Shown piece after piece: positions 1 to 7,379 of a stretch of DNA of 39,090 nucleotides (position 1 is the stretch's first letter; the number at the start of each line of letters is the position of its first letter). Origin of the DNA: Bacteroidia bacterium (GTDB lineage Bacteria > Bacteroidota > Bacteroidia > 2-12-FULL-35-15). The stretch is from assembly GCA_030654175.1 (NCBI GenBank), contig JAURXZ010000005.1:1-39090 (forward strand). Reading direction: 5' to 3'. Made by a program: the position numbers and the translations under genes. The notes under the pieces were generated by a model. It did no database searches. It was given only the letters and a program-made list of their open reading frames with translations, and was not told where the DNA came from.

Positions 1-1
1 G

Positions 2-172
2 GACGAAATAATTGCTTCTATTTCTGAAAGATACATTGAATTATATGAAAAAATAGTTGGAGAAAAATTTGTAAAGGCAGATATGACCAATGTTTTAGAC
101 AGAGTTGAGAAAAATATTAATAATTTTCTGTCGACAAAAAAAGTTAGCCAATTGGGTCCTATTATAAAATAG
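2..172 (+). CDS. purC: Phosphoribosylaminoimidazole-succinocarboxamide synthase, C-terminal fragment
   Basis: This is the last 56 codons of a gene that begins before the window. The reading frame is open from base 2 to the TAG at 170-172. The peptide contains [20 protein letters not shown], which matches the conserved C-terminal helix of PurC (SAICAR synthetase) as found in Bacteroidota. PurC is the cytoplasmic enzyme of purine synthesis that joins aspartate to CAIR using ATP. The active-site parts lie upstream and are not visible, so the call rests on the C-terminal signature alone. The gene converges with the minus-strand lytic transglycosylase, whose stop codon lies only 18 bases beyond the purC stop. 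Confidence 0.8.
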   Translation, partial: DEIIASISERYIELYEKIVGEKFVKADMTNVLDRVEKNINNFLSTKKVSQLGPIIK

Positions 173-190
173 GAGAAGAAGCGAACGAAG

Positions 191-1279
191 TTATTTTGTA
201 GATCCGCTCTCAAGTAAAATTGTGTCTTTTTCTATTGGAGGGATGGTAATCAATTTTATGGAATCAGATGCAGTTAAATTATTGCTACCGTCATAGTTTC
301 CGTCATTGTCATAAATTTCAACACCATTTTTCGGAATTTCAATACTATATTTTTTCTTTTCGGTATTAGTTAAGGTGTTGGTCCTTAGCCAGGGATTAAA
401 TAATTTTAAAATTTTATAATTTATTTTTTGCGAGATCGCGAAATCCGCAAGATTATGAATTGAAGAATCAACCGTAATTCTTTTAACCGGAATTGCTGGA
501 TACAGATCTTTTTTTCGTAACATATATCCATAAACCTTTGGTCTGCCAATAATTTCTTTCATTGCCAATATTCGGTATACATAACGGGCTGTTTCTTCAT
601 TTAATAACAGATCGTAATAATTATTTACTTTTTGTCTGTCTAATTGTCCTTTGAGACCACCCATTCCAAAGTTATAGGAAGCGGCCACCAATGTCCAGTT
701 ATTAAATATTTTATATGCATCTTTAAAATATTTACATGCTGTTTCGGTTGATTTAATTACATGATATCTTTCATCCACTTCAGTATTAATTTCCATTCCA
801 TAACTTGTACCTGTACATTCCATAATTTGCCAAAAACCGGTAGCATCTCGTGGTGATACTACGTTTGTTAACTGACTTTCAATAAGGGCGATGTATTTAA
901 AATCTTCGGGGATATTATTCTTTTTAAGAATAGGCTCAATAACGGTAAACCAGCGGTTAGCTCTTTTATGAAGCAATAATGATTGTGATTGCCAGTAGGT
1001 ATTTATTACCAATTCCCGCTCCATTGCCTCACGAACACTGAAATCATTGACAGGAACTTTTTCTCCTGCAAAATTTATATTTTTTGGAATTCTAATACTG
1101 AAGGTCTTATAATTAGCATTAAAATAATCTTCATATGTAGCATCAATAAGGTTATTGGAAAAAGAATAATTAAAGAGTTTTATAATACTTAATAAAACCA
1201 AAGCGCATCCAAAAACAATAAAATATTTTTTTGATGCGATTATAAATTGTAAGATTTTATTAAAATAAGGTTTTAGCAT
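191..1279 (-). CDS. Membrane-anchored lytic transglycosylase (SLT domain, MltD-like)
   Basis: The product (362 aa) should cleave the glycan strands of peptidoglycan between MurNAc and GlcNAc. A hydrophobic segment at about residues 17-35 looks like an uncleaved signal anchor, placing the rest in the periplasm. The transglycosylase domain covers about residues 100-250. It has the catalytic glutamate E134 in ALIES, the GFWQIM motif at 148-153, and the A-S-Y-N-F-G-M-G stretch typical of the SLT fold. MltD proteins often end in LysM repeats, but none is seen here: the C-terminal 100 residues form a short tail of unclear role. The ATG at 1279 is well placed before the anchor. Sure of the family, less sure of the subtype. 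Confidence 0.88.
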   Translation of the reverse strand: MLKPYFNKILQFIIASKKYFIVFGCALVLLSIIKLFNYSFSNNLIDATYEDYFNANYKTFSIRIPKNINFAGEKVPVNDFSVREAMERELVINTYWQSQSLLLHKRANRWFTVIEPILKKNNIPEDFKYIALIESQLTNVVSPRDATGFWQIMECTGTSYGMEINTEVDERYHVIKSTETACKYFKDAYKIFNNWTLVAASYNFGMGGLKGQLDRQKVNNYYDLLLNEETARYVYRILAMKEIIGRPKVYGYMLRKKDLYPAIPVKRITVDSSIHNLADFAISQKINYKILKLFNPWLRTNTLTNTEKKKYSIEIPKNGVEIYDNDGNYDGSNNLTASDSIKLITIPPIEKDTILLESGSTK

Positions 1280-1333
1280 TTTTTAATAATCAGCACTAAT
1301 TAAACACAGAAAAATAAACCCTACAAAAACGAT

Positions 1334-1876
1334 TTAAAAAAGGCTTATAAAGTCTTTGAAAAGTTTACCTAATTTATCTTTTTCAGACAAATTAGGAGAG
1401 TCGATGCCCCACTTAATTGCAATATCTTTATCATTCCATAATATACAATCTTCAGATGCTTTATTGTAATAATTGCTGCATTTGTAAGAAAATATAGTTT
1501 CGTTTTCTAATGTCAAAAAACCATGTGCAAATCCATGGGGGATCCACAACATTGTTTTGTTTTTTTCATTCAGTTCGATTTCAAAATGTTTTCCATAGGT
1601 AGGAGATTGTTTACGTATATCCAGGGCTACATCTAAAATAGCTCCTTTAATAACACGAACTAATTTACCCTGTGCGAAAGGTGGGTTTTGAAAATGTAAG
1701 CCCCGTAATACCCCGGCTTGTGATAAAGACTGGTTGTCTTGCACAAAATCTGTATCAATTCCGTGCTGAAGAAAAAGATTTTTGTTGTAGGATTCGTAAA
1801 AATAACCGCGATCATCTTCGAATACATTTGGTTGAATAATTAACAAATCGGCAATTGGTGTAGTAGTAATTTGCAT
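1334..1876 (-). CDS. rfbC: dTDP-4-dehydrorhamnose 3,5-epimerase
   Basis: RmlC/RfbC converts dTDP-4-keto-6-deoxyglucose to dTDP-4-keto-L-rhamnose, the third step of dTDP-rhamnose synthesis for surface polysaccharides. At 180 aa it is the usual length. The cupin core shows the family motifs: FEDDRGYFYES near residue 20, VLRGLHFQ with catalytic His61, Lys71 in QGKLVRV, WIPHGFAHGF at 111-120, and Tyr131 in the active-site strand. No other rhamnose gene lies beside it here, so it is not in a complete rml cluster in this window. A TACATTTG promoter box sits upstream on the same strand. The following minus-strand gene, the lytic transglycosylase, starts 54 bases downstream and may be co-transcribed. 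Confidence 0.95.
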   Translation of the reverse strand: MQITTTPIADLLIIQPNVFEDDRGYFYESYNKNLFLQHGIDTDFVQDNQSLSQAGVLRGLHFQNPPFAQGKLVRVIKGAILDVALDIRKQSPTYGKHFEIELNEKNKTMLWIPHGFAHGFLTLENETIFSYKCSNYYNKASEDCILWNDKDIAIKWGIDSPNLSEKDKLGKLFKDFISLF

Positions 1877-1931
1877 ATTAATTTTTTATTTACCAGTCGG
1901 CTGGATAAAAGGTTATAATGTTTATACCCTA

Positions 1932-1939
1932 CAAATGTA
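1932..1939 (-). promoter_or_regulatory. Predicted -7 box for rfbC
   Basis: Read on the minus strand this is TACATTTG, a perfect match to the Bacteroidota -7 consensus TAnnTTTG. It lies 55 bases upstream of the rfbC start. No convincing -33 TTG was identified. Confidence 0.5.
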
Positions 1940-2057
1940 AATATTATTGTCAAGAACTTTGTTAATATACAAAGAATGAATGCCCTGATTGATGATTATT
2001 TATTGTTTTTCTTTGTTAGGCTCTGATTTAGGGGCATTAGAAAAAATTGTAAATAAT

Positions 2058-3521
2058 ATGTCTTCGACCCTTATACTTTCCTGTGTTGCCATTTATTCCA
2101 TTTTATTGTTTGGTGTTACATGGTATACTTCTCGTGGTGCAACTAACGAAAGTTTTTTTGTAGGTAACCGTTCATCAAAATGGTATTTAGTGGCTTATGG
2201 AATGATAGGAGCATCACTTTCAGGCGTGACATTTATATCGGTTCCCGGAGCAGTGGGATTAGCGCAGTTTAGCTATTTGCAGGTGATACTGGGCTATATT
2301 TTAGGATACCTTGTAATTGCTTATGTGTTACTGCCTTTATACTATCGTTTAAATCTTACTTCCATTTACTCTTATTTGCTTCAGCGTTTTGGAAATTATT
2401 CTTACAAAACAGGTGCTTTCTTTTTTATTTTATCACGTACAATAGGTGCAGCGTTTCGCTTGTATATTGTTGTTAATGTATTACAGGTGTTTGTTTTTGA
2501 CGCTTTAGGTGTTCCGTTTTTTGTAACAGTAGCCGTGTTCATTGCCTTGATCTTACTTTATACTTATCAGGGTGGGGTAAAAACTATTGTTTATACTGAT
2601 ACGCTGCAGACTACATTCATGCTGCTCTCCGTGGTATTATCCATTGTTTTTATAAGTAAACAACTGAATTTAAACTTTAGTGAATTATACGACAAAGTGG
2701 CGGATAGCCAATATTCACAGGTGATTTTTGGCGATTGGAAACCAAAATCATTTTTTCCTAAACAGTTTTTTGGTGGGATGTTTATCGCCATTGCTATGAC
2801 CGGTCTGGATCAAGAGATGATGCAAAAAAATATTAGCTGTAAAACCCTTGGCGATGCTCAAAAAAATGTTCTTACGTTTACTTTTGTGATGCTTATCGTA
2901 AATATATTATTTCTGATATTAGGGGCTTTGCTTTATATCTATGTGAATGAATCAAATATCACTTTATTAATGGATGCAAATGGGAAAATAATTTCTGACA
3001 ATGTATTTCCAACAATTGCATTAAATTACCTTGGTACTTTTTCGGCCATATTTTTTATCATTGGTTTAATTTCTGCGGCATACCCAAGTGCTGATGGTGC
3101 TTTAACGGCACTTACCAGCGTGTTTTGCATCGATTTTTTAGGTTTAAAAGACAATCAACTAAAATCGGAACAAGAGAAAATTAAAATTCGGCATACCGTT
3201 CATATCACTTTCGCTTTTATATTGTTATTGGTAATTGTAATTTTTAAGTTGGTTAATAATGATGCTGTAATTAATAATTTGTTTACAATAGCAGGATACA
3301 CATACGGACCTTTATTGGGTTTGTATTCTTTTGGATTATTTACAAAGAAAATGCCAAATGATAAACTGGTACCTCTAATTTGTATCCTTTCACCAGCGTT
3401 GTGTTACATGCTGAATGAGTTTTCTCAAGCATGGTTTGGTGGTTACAAATTTGGTTTTGAGTTATTGATTGTAAATGGTTTTATCACATTTGTCGGATTA
3501 TTTATAATTTCAAAAAAATAA
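2058..3521 (+). CDS. Sodium:solute symporter (SSS family)
   Basis: An inner-membrane transporter of about 487 aa with about 13 hydrophobic segments, expected to bring in a small solute with sodium. The N-terminal part carries the SSS signature: a TM helix, then SFFVGNRSSKWYLVAYGMIG and GASLSGVTFISVPG, then further helices with R-T-I-G-A-A-F-R. The frame stays open upstream to a TTG at 1989, but the ATG at 2058 is preferred because the family starts directly with the first helix (M-S-S-T-L-I-L-S). Substrate cannot be told from sequence; relatives include proline, pantothenate, sialic acid and sugar carriers. It stands alone and ends at a bidirectional terminator shared with the convergent lipoprotein gene. 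Confidence 0.9.
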   Translation: MSSTLILSCVAIYSILLFGVTWYTSRGATNESFFVGNRSSKWYLVAYGMIGASLSGVTFISVPGAVGLAQFSYLQVILGYILGYLVIAYVLLPLYYRLNLTSIYSYLLQRFGNYSYKTGAFFFILSRTIGAAFRLYIVVNVLQVFVFDALGVPFFVTVAVFIALILLYTYQGGVKTIVYTDTLQTTFMLLSVVLSIVFISKQLNLNFSELYDKVADSQYSQVIFGDWKPKSFFPKQFFGGMFIAIAMTGLDQEMMQKNISCKTLGDAQKNVLTFTFVMLIVNILFLILGALLYIYVNESNITLLMDANGKIISDNVFPTIALNYLGTFSAIFFIIGLISAAYPSADGALTALTSVFCIDFLGLKDNQLKSEQEKIKIRHTVHITFAFILLLVIVIFKLVNNDAVINNLFTIAGYTYGPLLGLYSFGLFTKKMPNDKLVPLICILSPALCYMLNEFSQAWFGGYKFGFELLIVNGFITFVGLFIISKK

Positions 3522-3889
3522 TCGTAACCCTTCCTGTAGCAGAAATACAAACCATGGAATATGGGTGTTTTACTCATAAAGAACAACAGAATCCAAATGT
3601 GGATGCCTGATTGTTTAAAGAATACCTCATTTGCCGGTATAAACTTAAAAAACAGAGGGTTATTTCTAAGAAGAGATTAATGGAAAGAGGATAGATCCCT
3701 ATTCGCCAAAAAAACAGGGAAACTGAATAGACTTTTGCCTTCCCATTTGAATTTGTTGCTAATTCTTGCTAAGCGCTTATTTGAGTTATAGAACCCCATT
3801 TCTCTTTATAGAATAAAAAAAGCACCAACCCTTTAGGGATGGTGCTTTCATTTATGTAATTCTATAAAAACTTCTAGTCCTTAGTATCG
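3522..3889. other. Gene-free gap with a terminator at its right end
   Basis: The 368 bases between two convergent genes hold no ORF I can support. The only recognisable element is the hairpin at 3819-3848. Confidence 0.5.
3819..3848. terminator. Bidirectional rho-independent terminator
   Basis: AAAGCACCA pairs with TGGTGCTTT. The inner CCCT/AGGG pair is separated from it by one A-A mismatch. An A-run precedes the stem and a T-containing stretch follows, so it can serve both convergent genes; the minus-strand reading has the better T-tract. Confidence 0.8.
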
Positions 3890-4741
3890 TTATTCAACAA
3901 CAATAACTAAATATTTTGATGTGCTCCAAAAATCTTCCGCATTGAGAATAGTAAGCTTTTCAGCTTTCCCATCAGCACCTTCAATTTTGTATGAAGCAGA
4001 AGGATGAGTTGTAATTAGTTTTGCTTTTTTTGCTGCCAGAACAATTGTATTGGTTGTAGAAATATCAACTTGAGTAAAATAATTTTTATTAAAATCATCT
4101 TTCATCTTTTGAATTTTTCCAAGTCCGATAAATCCGCCTTCTTTGGTTAATACGCCATTTTTTATCAGTTCTTTCGAAGTGCCAAAAGAATAAAATGCAG
4201 TGTTTAATTTTTCAGTTTTAACTTCTGATTCCTGGGTTATTTCCTGATAAGTAACATTCAAATTGGTCATTGCAACATTTAATTGTTCCAACTGAGTTTT
4301 TAAATCGCCAATTTGTGCATCTTTCGCTTCAATTTCAGCTGTTAAGCGTGTAATAAATTTTTCAAGCTCTGCATTTTTGTTATTAGACGCCTTCAAATTT
4401 GCTCTCATGGAAGAAAGGCGTTGTTTGTTTTTATTCATAACGTCATAAATCGTCTGAATGTCTGCAACAATCTGCTCCTCTTTTGTTTTACGAGTTTCTG
4501 AATCTTTGCTTGCAGCGGAAACAATTTTCTCTTTTTCCTTAATGATATCAAGATTGTCCTGAATTTCATTAAACCCGCGTATAAAAGATTGAATACTTGA
4601 ATCCTGATCGTGGATACGAACCTGCTGACCTCCGGAAACGGCTTTTAAACTGTCTTCAGCTGATAATATTCCTTCTTGTTTATTTCCATCGCAACCGAAT
4701 GCGAATGGTAAAAATGCAATTAGATAAAATAATTTTTTCAT
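3890..4741 (-). CDS. Coiled-coil lipoprotein, function unknown
   Basis: I do not recognise this family. The 283 aa product starts with a lipoprotein signal: charged MKK, a hydrophobic stretch, and a lipobox ending F-A-F-G-C with the lipidated Cys at position 17. It is therefore expected to be membrane-anchored and periplasmic or surface-facing. Residues about 55-180 are rich in heptad-like E/K/L/I patterns and probably form a long coiled coil. The last 100 residues are a compact, strand-rich domain that includes the phrase F-Y-S-F-G-T-S-K-E-L. No catalytic motif is apparent. A weak promoter-like box (TATCTTCG, minus strand) lies at 4770-4777. A structural or scaffold role is possible but not shown. 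Confidence 0.8.
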   Translation of the reverse strand: MKKLFYLIAFLPFAFGCDGNKQEGILSAEDSLKAVSGGQQVRIHDQDSSIQSFIRGFNEIQDNLDIIKEKEKIVSAASKDSETRKTKEEQIVADIQTIYDVMNKNKQRLSSMRANLKASNNKNAELEKFITRLTAEIEAKDAQIGDLKTQLEQLNVAMTNLNVTYQEITQESEVKTEKLNTAFYSFGTSKELIKNGVLTKEGGFIGLGKIQKMKDDFNKNYFTQVDISTTNTIVLAAKKAKLITTHPSASYKIEGADGKAEKLTILNAEDFWSTSKYLVIVVE

Positions 4742-4830
4742 TTTGTTTGTTTTGTTTTTGAATTTTTGGCGAAGATAGGCTAATTAAGAATTATAACGCC
4801 TCATTATATTCAATTAATGTTGAAAATCAT

Positions 4831-6033
4831 TTATTTTCTGCCAAAAATTTTTATTAGTTTGGAATCACCATTGAGAATAGATAAAATATCTTCAATATGA
4901 TAAATGTTGCTGTTGTATTTGTTGGAAAGCAATATAACAGTGGTTTGATCGCTTAGTCTTCTGTAAAAAAGAGTACTGTATCCATGCCACCAGCCATTGT
5001 GGTAAACAACTTTATTGCCTTTCCCTTCATCTATCAAGCGCCAGCCATATCCATAATTTCGCTTTCCTTTGTGCTCGTTACTATATCCTGTAAATGCTTC
5101 TTCTATCGTTGACCTTTTCAGAATTTTGTCTGAATATAAGGCCTGATCCCATTTAAAGAGATCTTCCACCGTTGAATAGATCCCTTTATCCCCAACCACA
5201 TCGTCAGCATAAGTTTCCTTTTCCATATATCCTGAAGCATTATGACCAATCGTTTTATTCTTAAAAATCGAATCATTATGAGGATTATGAACCCAGGTGT
5301 TATTCATTTCTAATGGTTTGAAAATATTTTGCGCCATAAAATCAGCAAAGCTAAGCCCCGAAACTTTTTCTACAATTGAGGCAAGCAATGCGTAATTGGT
5401 GTTACAGTATTCAAATTTTTTATTGGGAGAGGCATAAGGTTGCGGTTTATCACTCATCATTATTTGGATCACCGAATTATTATCAAATGTTTTTCCGTTA
5501 TAACAGTTGTTGGCATCACAATAAGGTTCACCAAAATAAATGTAATTGCTTAATCCTGAACGGTGAGTAAGAAGGGTTTGCACCGTAATATTGTGATAAG
5601 GGAAATTGGGAATAAAGTGTTGAATATTATCCGACAAATTTAATTTCCCCTGATCTTTAAGAAGCAGAATTGCTGCTGCTGTCAATGTTTTTGACGTGGA
5701 TGCTAATTGAAAAGCTGAATTTATTTTTAGCGAATCTTTTGTTTTTAAATTCGAAAAACCAAACACATTTTTATAAATAATTTGTCCTTTTTGAGCAATT
5801 AAAATACAACCATTGAAGCCTACTGTTTTTACCTTATTTTCGAACAGATCATTTAATTGTTTCGATTTTTCAGAAGCGTGAATATTTTTTAAAATTTTGT
5901 TAATACTATCCTGATTGATAGTAGGTGTTTTTTCGTTTTTTGAAACCGGCTGATTTTCTCCGCAGGACAATAAAAAAAGCGATAAAACAATATAAAAATG
6001 GTAAGGGAATTTAAAATGAAATAGTTGATTCAT
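4831..6033 (-). CDS. Serine beta-lactamase-like lipoprotein (class C / D-Ala-D-Ala carboxypeptidase family)
   Basis: A 400 aa serine hydrolase of the beta-lactamase/penicillin-binding fold. Counting from the ATG at 6033, the N-terminal hydrophobic stretch ends in a lipobox L-L-S-C, so it is a lipoprotein. The three active-site motifs are present: S-T-S-K (S112, K115), Y-C-N (Y209, N211) and H-N-G (H345, G347). The GLSNY and GKRNYGYGW stretches are typical of family members that act as esterases or DD-peptidases. Whether it hydrolyses beta-lactams cannot be told: many Bacteroidota proteins of this class do not. The frame continues three codons upstream to a TTG at 6042, which is less likely as the start. 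Confidence 0.85.
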   Translation of the reverse strand: MNQLFHFKFPYHFYIVLSLFLLSCGENQPVSKNEKTPTINQDSINKILKNIHASEKSKQLNDLFENKVKTVGFNGCILIAQKGQIIYKNVFGFSNLKTKDSLKINSAFQLASTSKTLTAAAILLLKDQGKLNLSDNIQHFIPNFPYHNITVQTLLTHRSGLSNYIYFGEPYCDANNCYNGKTFDNNSVIQIMMSDKPQPYASPNKKFEYCNTNYALLASIVEKVSGLSFADFMAQNIFKPLEMNNTWVHNPHNDSIFKNKTIGHNASGYMEKETYADDVVGDKGIYSTVEDLFKWDQALYSDKILKRSTIEEAFTGYSNEHKGKRNYGYGWRLIDEGKGNKVVYHNGWWHGYSTLFYRRLSDQTTVILLSNKYNSNIYHIEDILSILNGDSKLIKIFGRK

Positions 6034-6177
6034 AAAATACAATTACAATTAGCAATTTGATTAATCATTTACTTTCTTAGCTCAGCACAAGAAAAATATA
6101 GTTTAACGATTTATCATTAATCAATTTAATAACCAATAAACCTTATACTTAATTAGGTGAACATTGGCAATTAGCCA

Positions 6178-6426
6178 TTATCTGCGTCTTTCCTCCGCCT
6201 CCTGTACGATTAACTCCAGTCCTTTTACTAATTTCCCATTTAAGGCTTCAATGGCTTTTTGTCCATCTTCTTTTTTAGCCATTTCAAGAAAACCAAAACC
6301 TTTGGATTCCCATGTAATAGTATCATACACGATTTTAGTAGATAAAACTTCTCCGAATTGCCCAAAAAGTTTTTCTAATTGCATTTCGTTTATATCTTTT
6401 TCGATGTTTTTGATGAATAATTTCAT
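6178..6426 (-). CDS. Small RNA-recognition-motif (RRM) protein
   Basis: The 82 aa product is a single RRM domain, as in the short bacterial RNA-binding proteins of cyanobacteria and Bacteroidota. RNP2 is L-F-I-K-N-I at residues 3-8 and RNP1 is K-G-F-G-F-L-E-M at 42-49, both with the expected aromatic residues. The C-terminus is a charged E-E-R-R-R tail. It probably binds single-stranded RNA in the cytoplasm; targets are unknown, although such proteins are often linked to cold shock or to RNA chaperone activity. The gene is transcribed divergently from the secreted protein at 6602. Confidence 0.92.
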   Translation of the reverse strand: MKLFIKNIEKDINEMQLEKLFGQFGEVLSTKIVYDTITWESKGFGFLEMAKKEDGQKAIEALNGKLVKGLELIVQEAEERRR

Positions 6427-6575
6427 GTTCTGTGCGTTTGAAGATGTAAATTTGGATGATAATAATATTGATGTAAAAACCTTTAGTTTATCACAATTGA
6501 TTTAATAATAAGCTTTCAGTTAATATACCGTTTTTTTATATAATTACAAAAGTATTTCTTTAATTGATTTTTGTT

Positions 6576-6583
6576 TAACTTTG
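6576..6583 (+). promoter_or_regulatory. Predicted -7 box for the 6602 gene
   Basis: TAACTTTG matches the TAnnTTTG consensus. It overlaps a TTG at 6581 that could be mistaken for a start codon, which supports the ATG at 6602 as the true start, with a leader of roughly 12-15 bases. Confidence 0.5.
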
Positions 6584-6601
6584 AAAAACTATTTATTAAG
6601 A

Positions 6602-7255
6602 ATGCGAAAGTTAATAACTCAAATTTTGTTTTTGTATTGTTCATCAGTAATGGTAGCTCAAACTTCTGTTGATGATGATTACGTTGCCAATCCAAAAATC
6701 ATATCGAAAGATAGAGTGTCTACATCCATTATTGCGGGTGCTGGGATCACTTTTTTGAATTCAGCAAAAAGCCCTATATATACTACTTTCATTGCCCCCA
6801 AAATCGGTTACCAGATCACTTCTAAATTTAAATTGAATATTGGGTTGATGCATTATACCGCTTCCGGAAATAATTTTATGCCATTAAATTCCCAAGAATC
6901 TGTTTTAAATTCAGGAAGCAGACCAATTTCAGGGAATCTCATTTTTGTTGGCGGTGATTATCAATTAAATCCAAAATTAATTATGTCGGGTTCTGTGATG
7001 GTTAATGCAAATGATGTAGGAACCAAACAAAATAACTTTAAGACCGCAACATTAGGTTTTGATTATAAAATTTCCGAAAGAAGTTCAATTGGTTTTAAAG
7101 CAAGTGTTTCGCAAGGGAATAACGATTACTTTATAAACTCAAGAACTGGTAATTATAACTACAACCCTAATAATATAAATTCTGCCGGAGCGTTATTGTT
7201 ATCTCCATTAACACAATGGGGAATGGAGAATTCTTTTAATCCTGTGATTAGATAA
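6602..7255 (+). CDS. Secreted, probably outer-membrane beta-barrel-like protein
   Basis: A 217 aa protein that I do not recognise by family. The start is set at the ATG at 6602 because the upstream TTG lies inside the promoter box. A Sec signal peptide is clear (M-R-K, hydrophobic core, then V-M-V-A-Q), with cleavage expected just before or after the Gln, as is common in this phylum. The mature part alternates polar and hydrophobic residues in strands: S-T-S-I-I-A-G-A-G-I, then P-K-I-G-Y-Q-I-T-S-K-F-K-L-N-I-G, and later repeats of L-G-F-D-Y-K-I-S-E-R-S-S-I-G-F. This looks like a small barrel of eight or so strands. The C-terminus (M-E-N-S-F-N-P-V-I-R) is not a classical barrel end. Confidence 0.7.
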   Translation: MRKLITQILFLYCSSVMVAQTSVDDDYVANPKIISKDRVSTSIIAGAGITFLNSAKSPIYTTFIAPKIGYQITSKFKLNIGLMHYTASGNNFMPLNSQESVLNSGSRPISGNLIFVGGDYQLNPKLIMSGSVMVNANDVGTKQNNFKTATLGFDYKISERSSIGFKASVSQGNNDYFINSRTGNYNYNPNNINSAGALLLSPLTQWGMENSFNPVIR

Positions 7256-7284
7256 TATCAAATAAGTTAAAACTTTTAAAGTTG

Positions 7285-7359
7285 AAAGTCAAAAGTTGAA
7301 AAAAATTAACCGAAAAAAATTATCAATTTCAAGATTCTTCACTATTGACTTTTGACTTT
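7285..7359. repeat. Inverted repeat before uvrA
   Basis: AAAGTCAAAAGT (7285-7296) is repeated in inverted form as ACTTTTGACTTT (7348-7359), a 12-bp perfect stem with a 51-base loop. It sits between the secreted-protein gene and uvrA and could act in termination or leader folding. The word is low in complexity. Confidence 0.45.
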
Positions 7360-7379
7360 TCGAATTCTAAATTAAAAAA

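Noticed and set aside
4831-6033. Antibiotic-resistance beta-lactamase
   Set aside because: The motifs only show the serine hydrolase superfamily. Lipoprotein form and lack of a mobile or regulatory context do not support a specific resistance call.
6164-6505. Plus-strand 113-residue ORF
   Set aside because: It overlaps the RRM gene on the opposite strand, which has clear RNP motifs; the ORF has no signal or family features.
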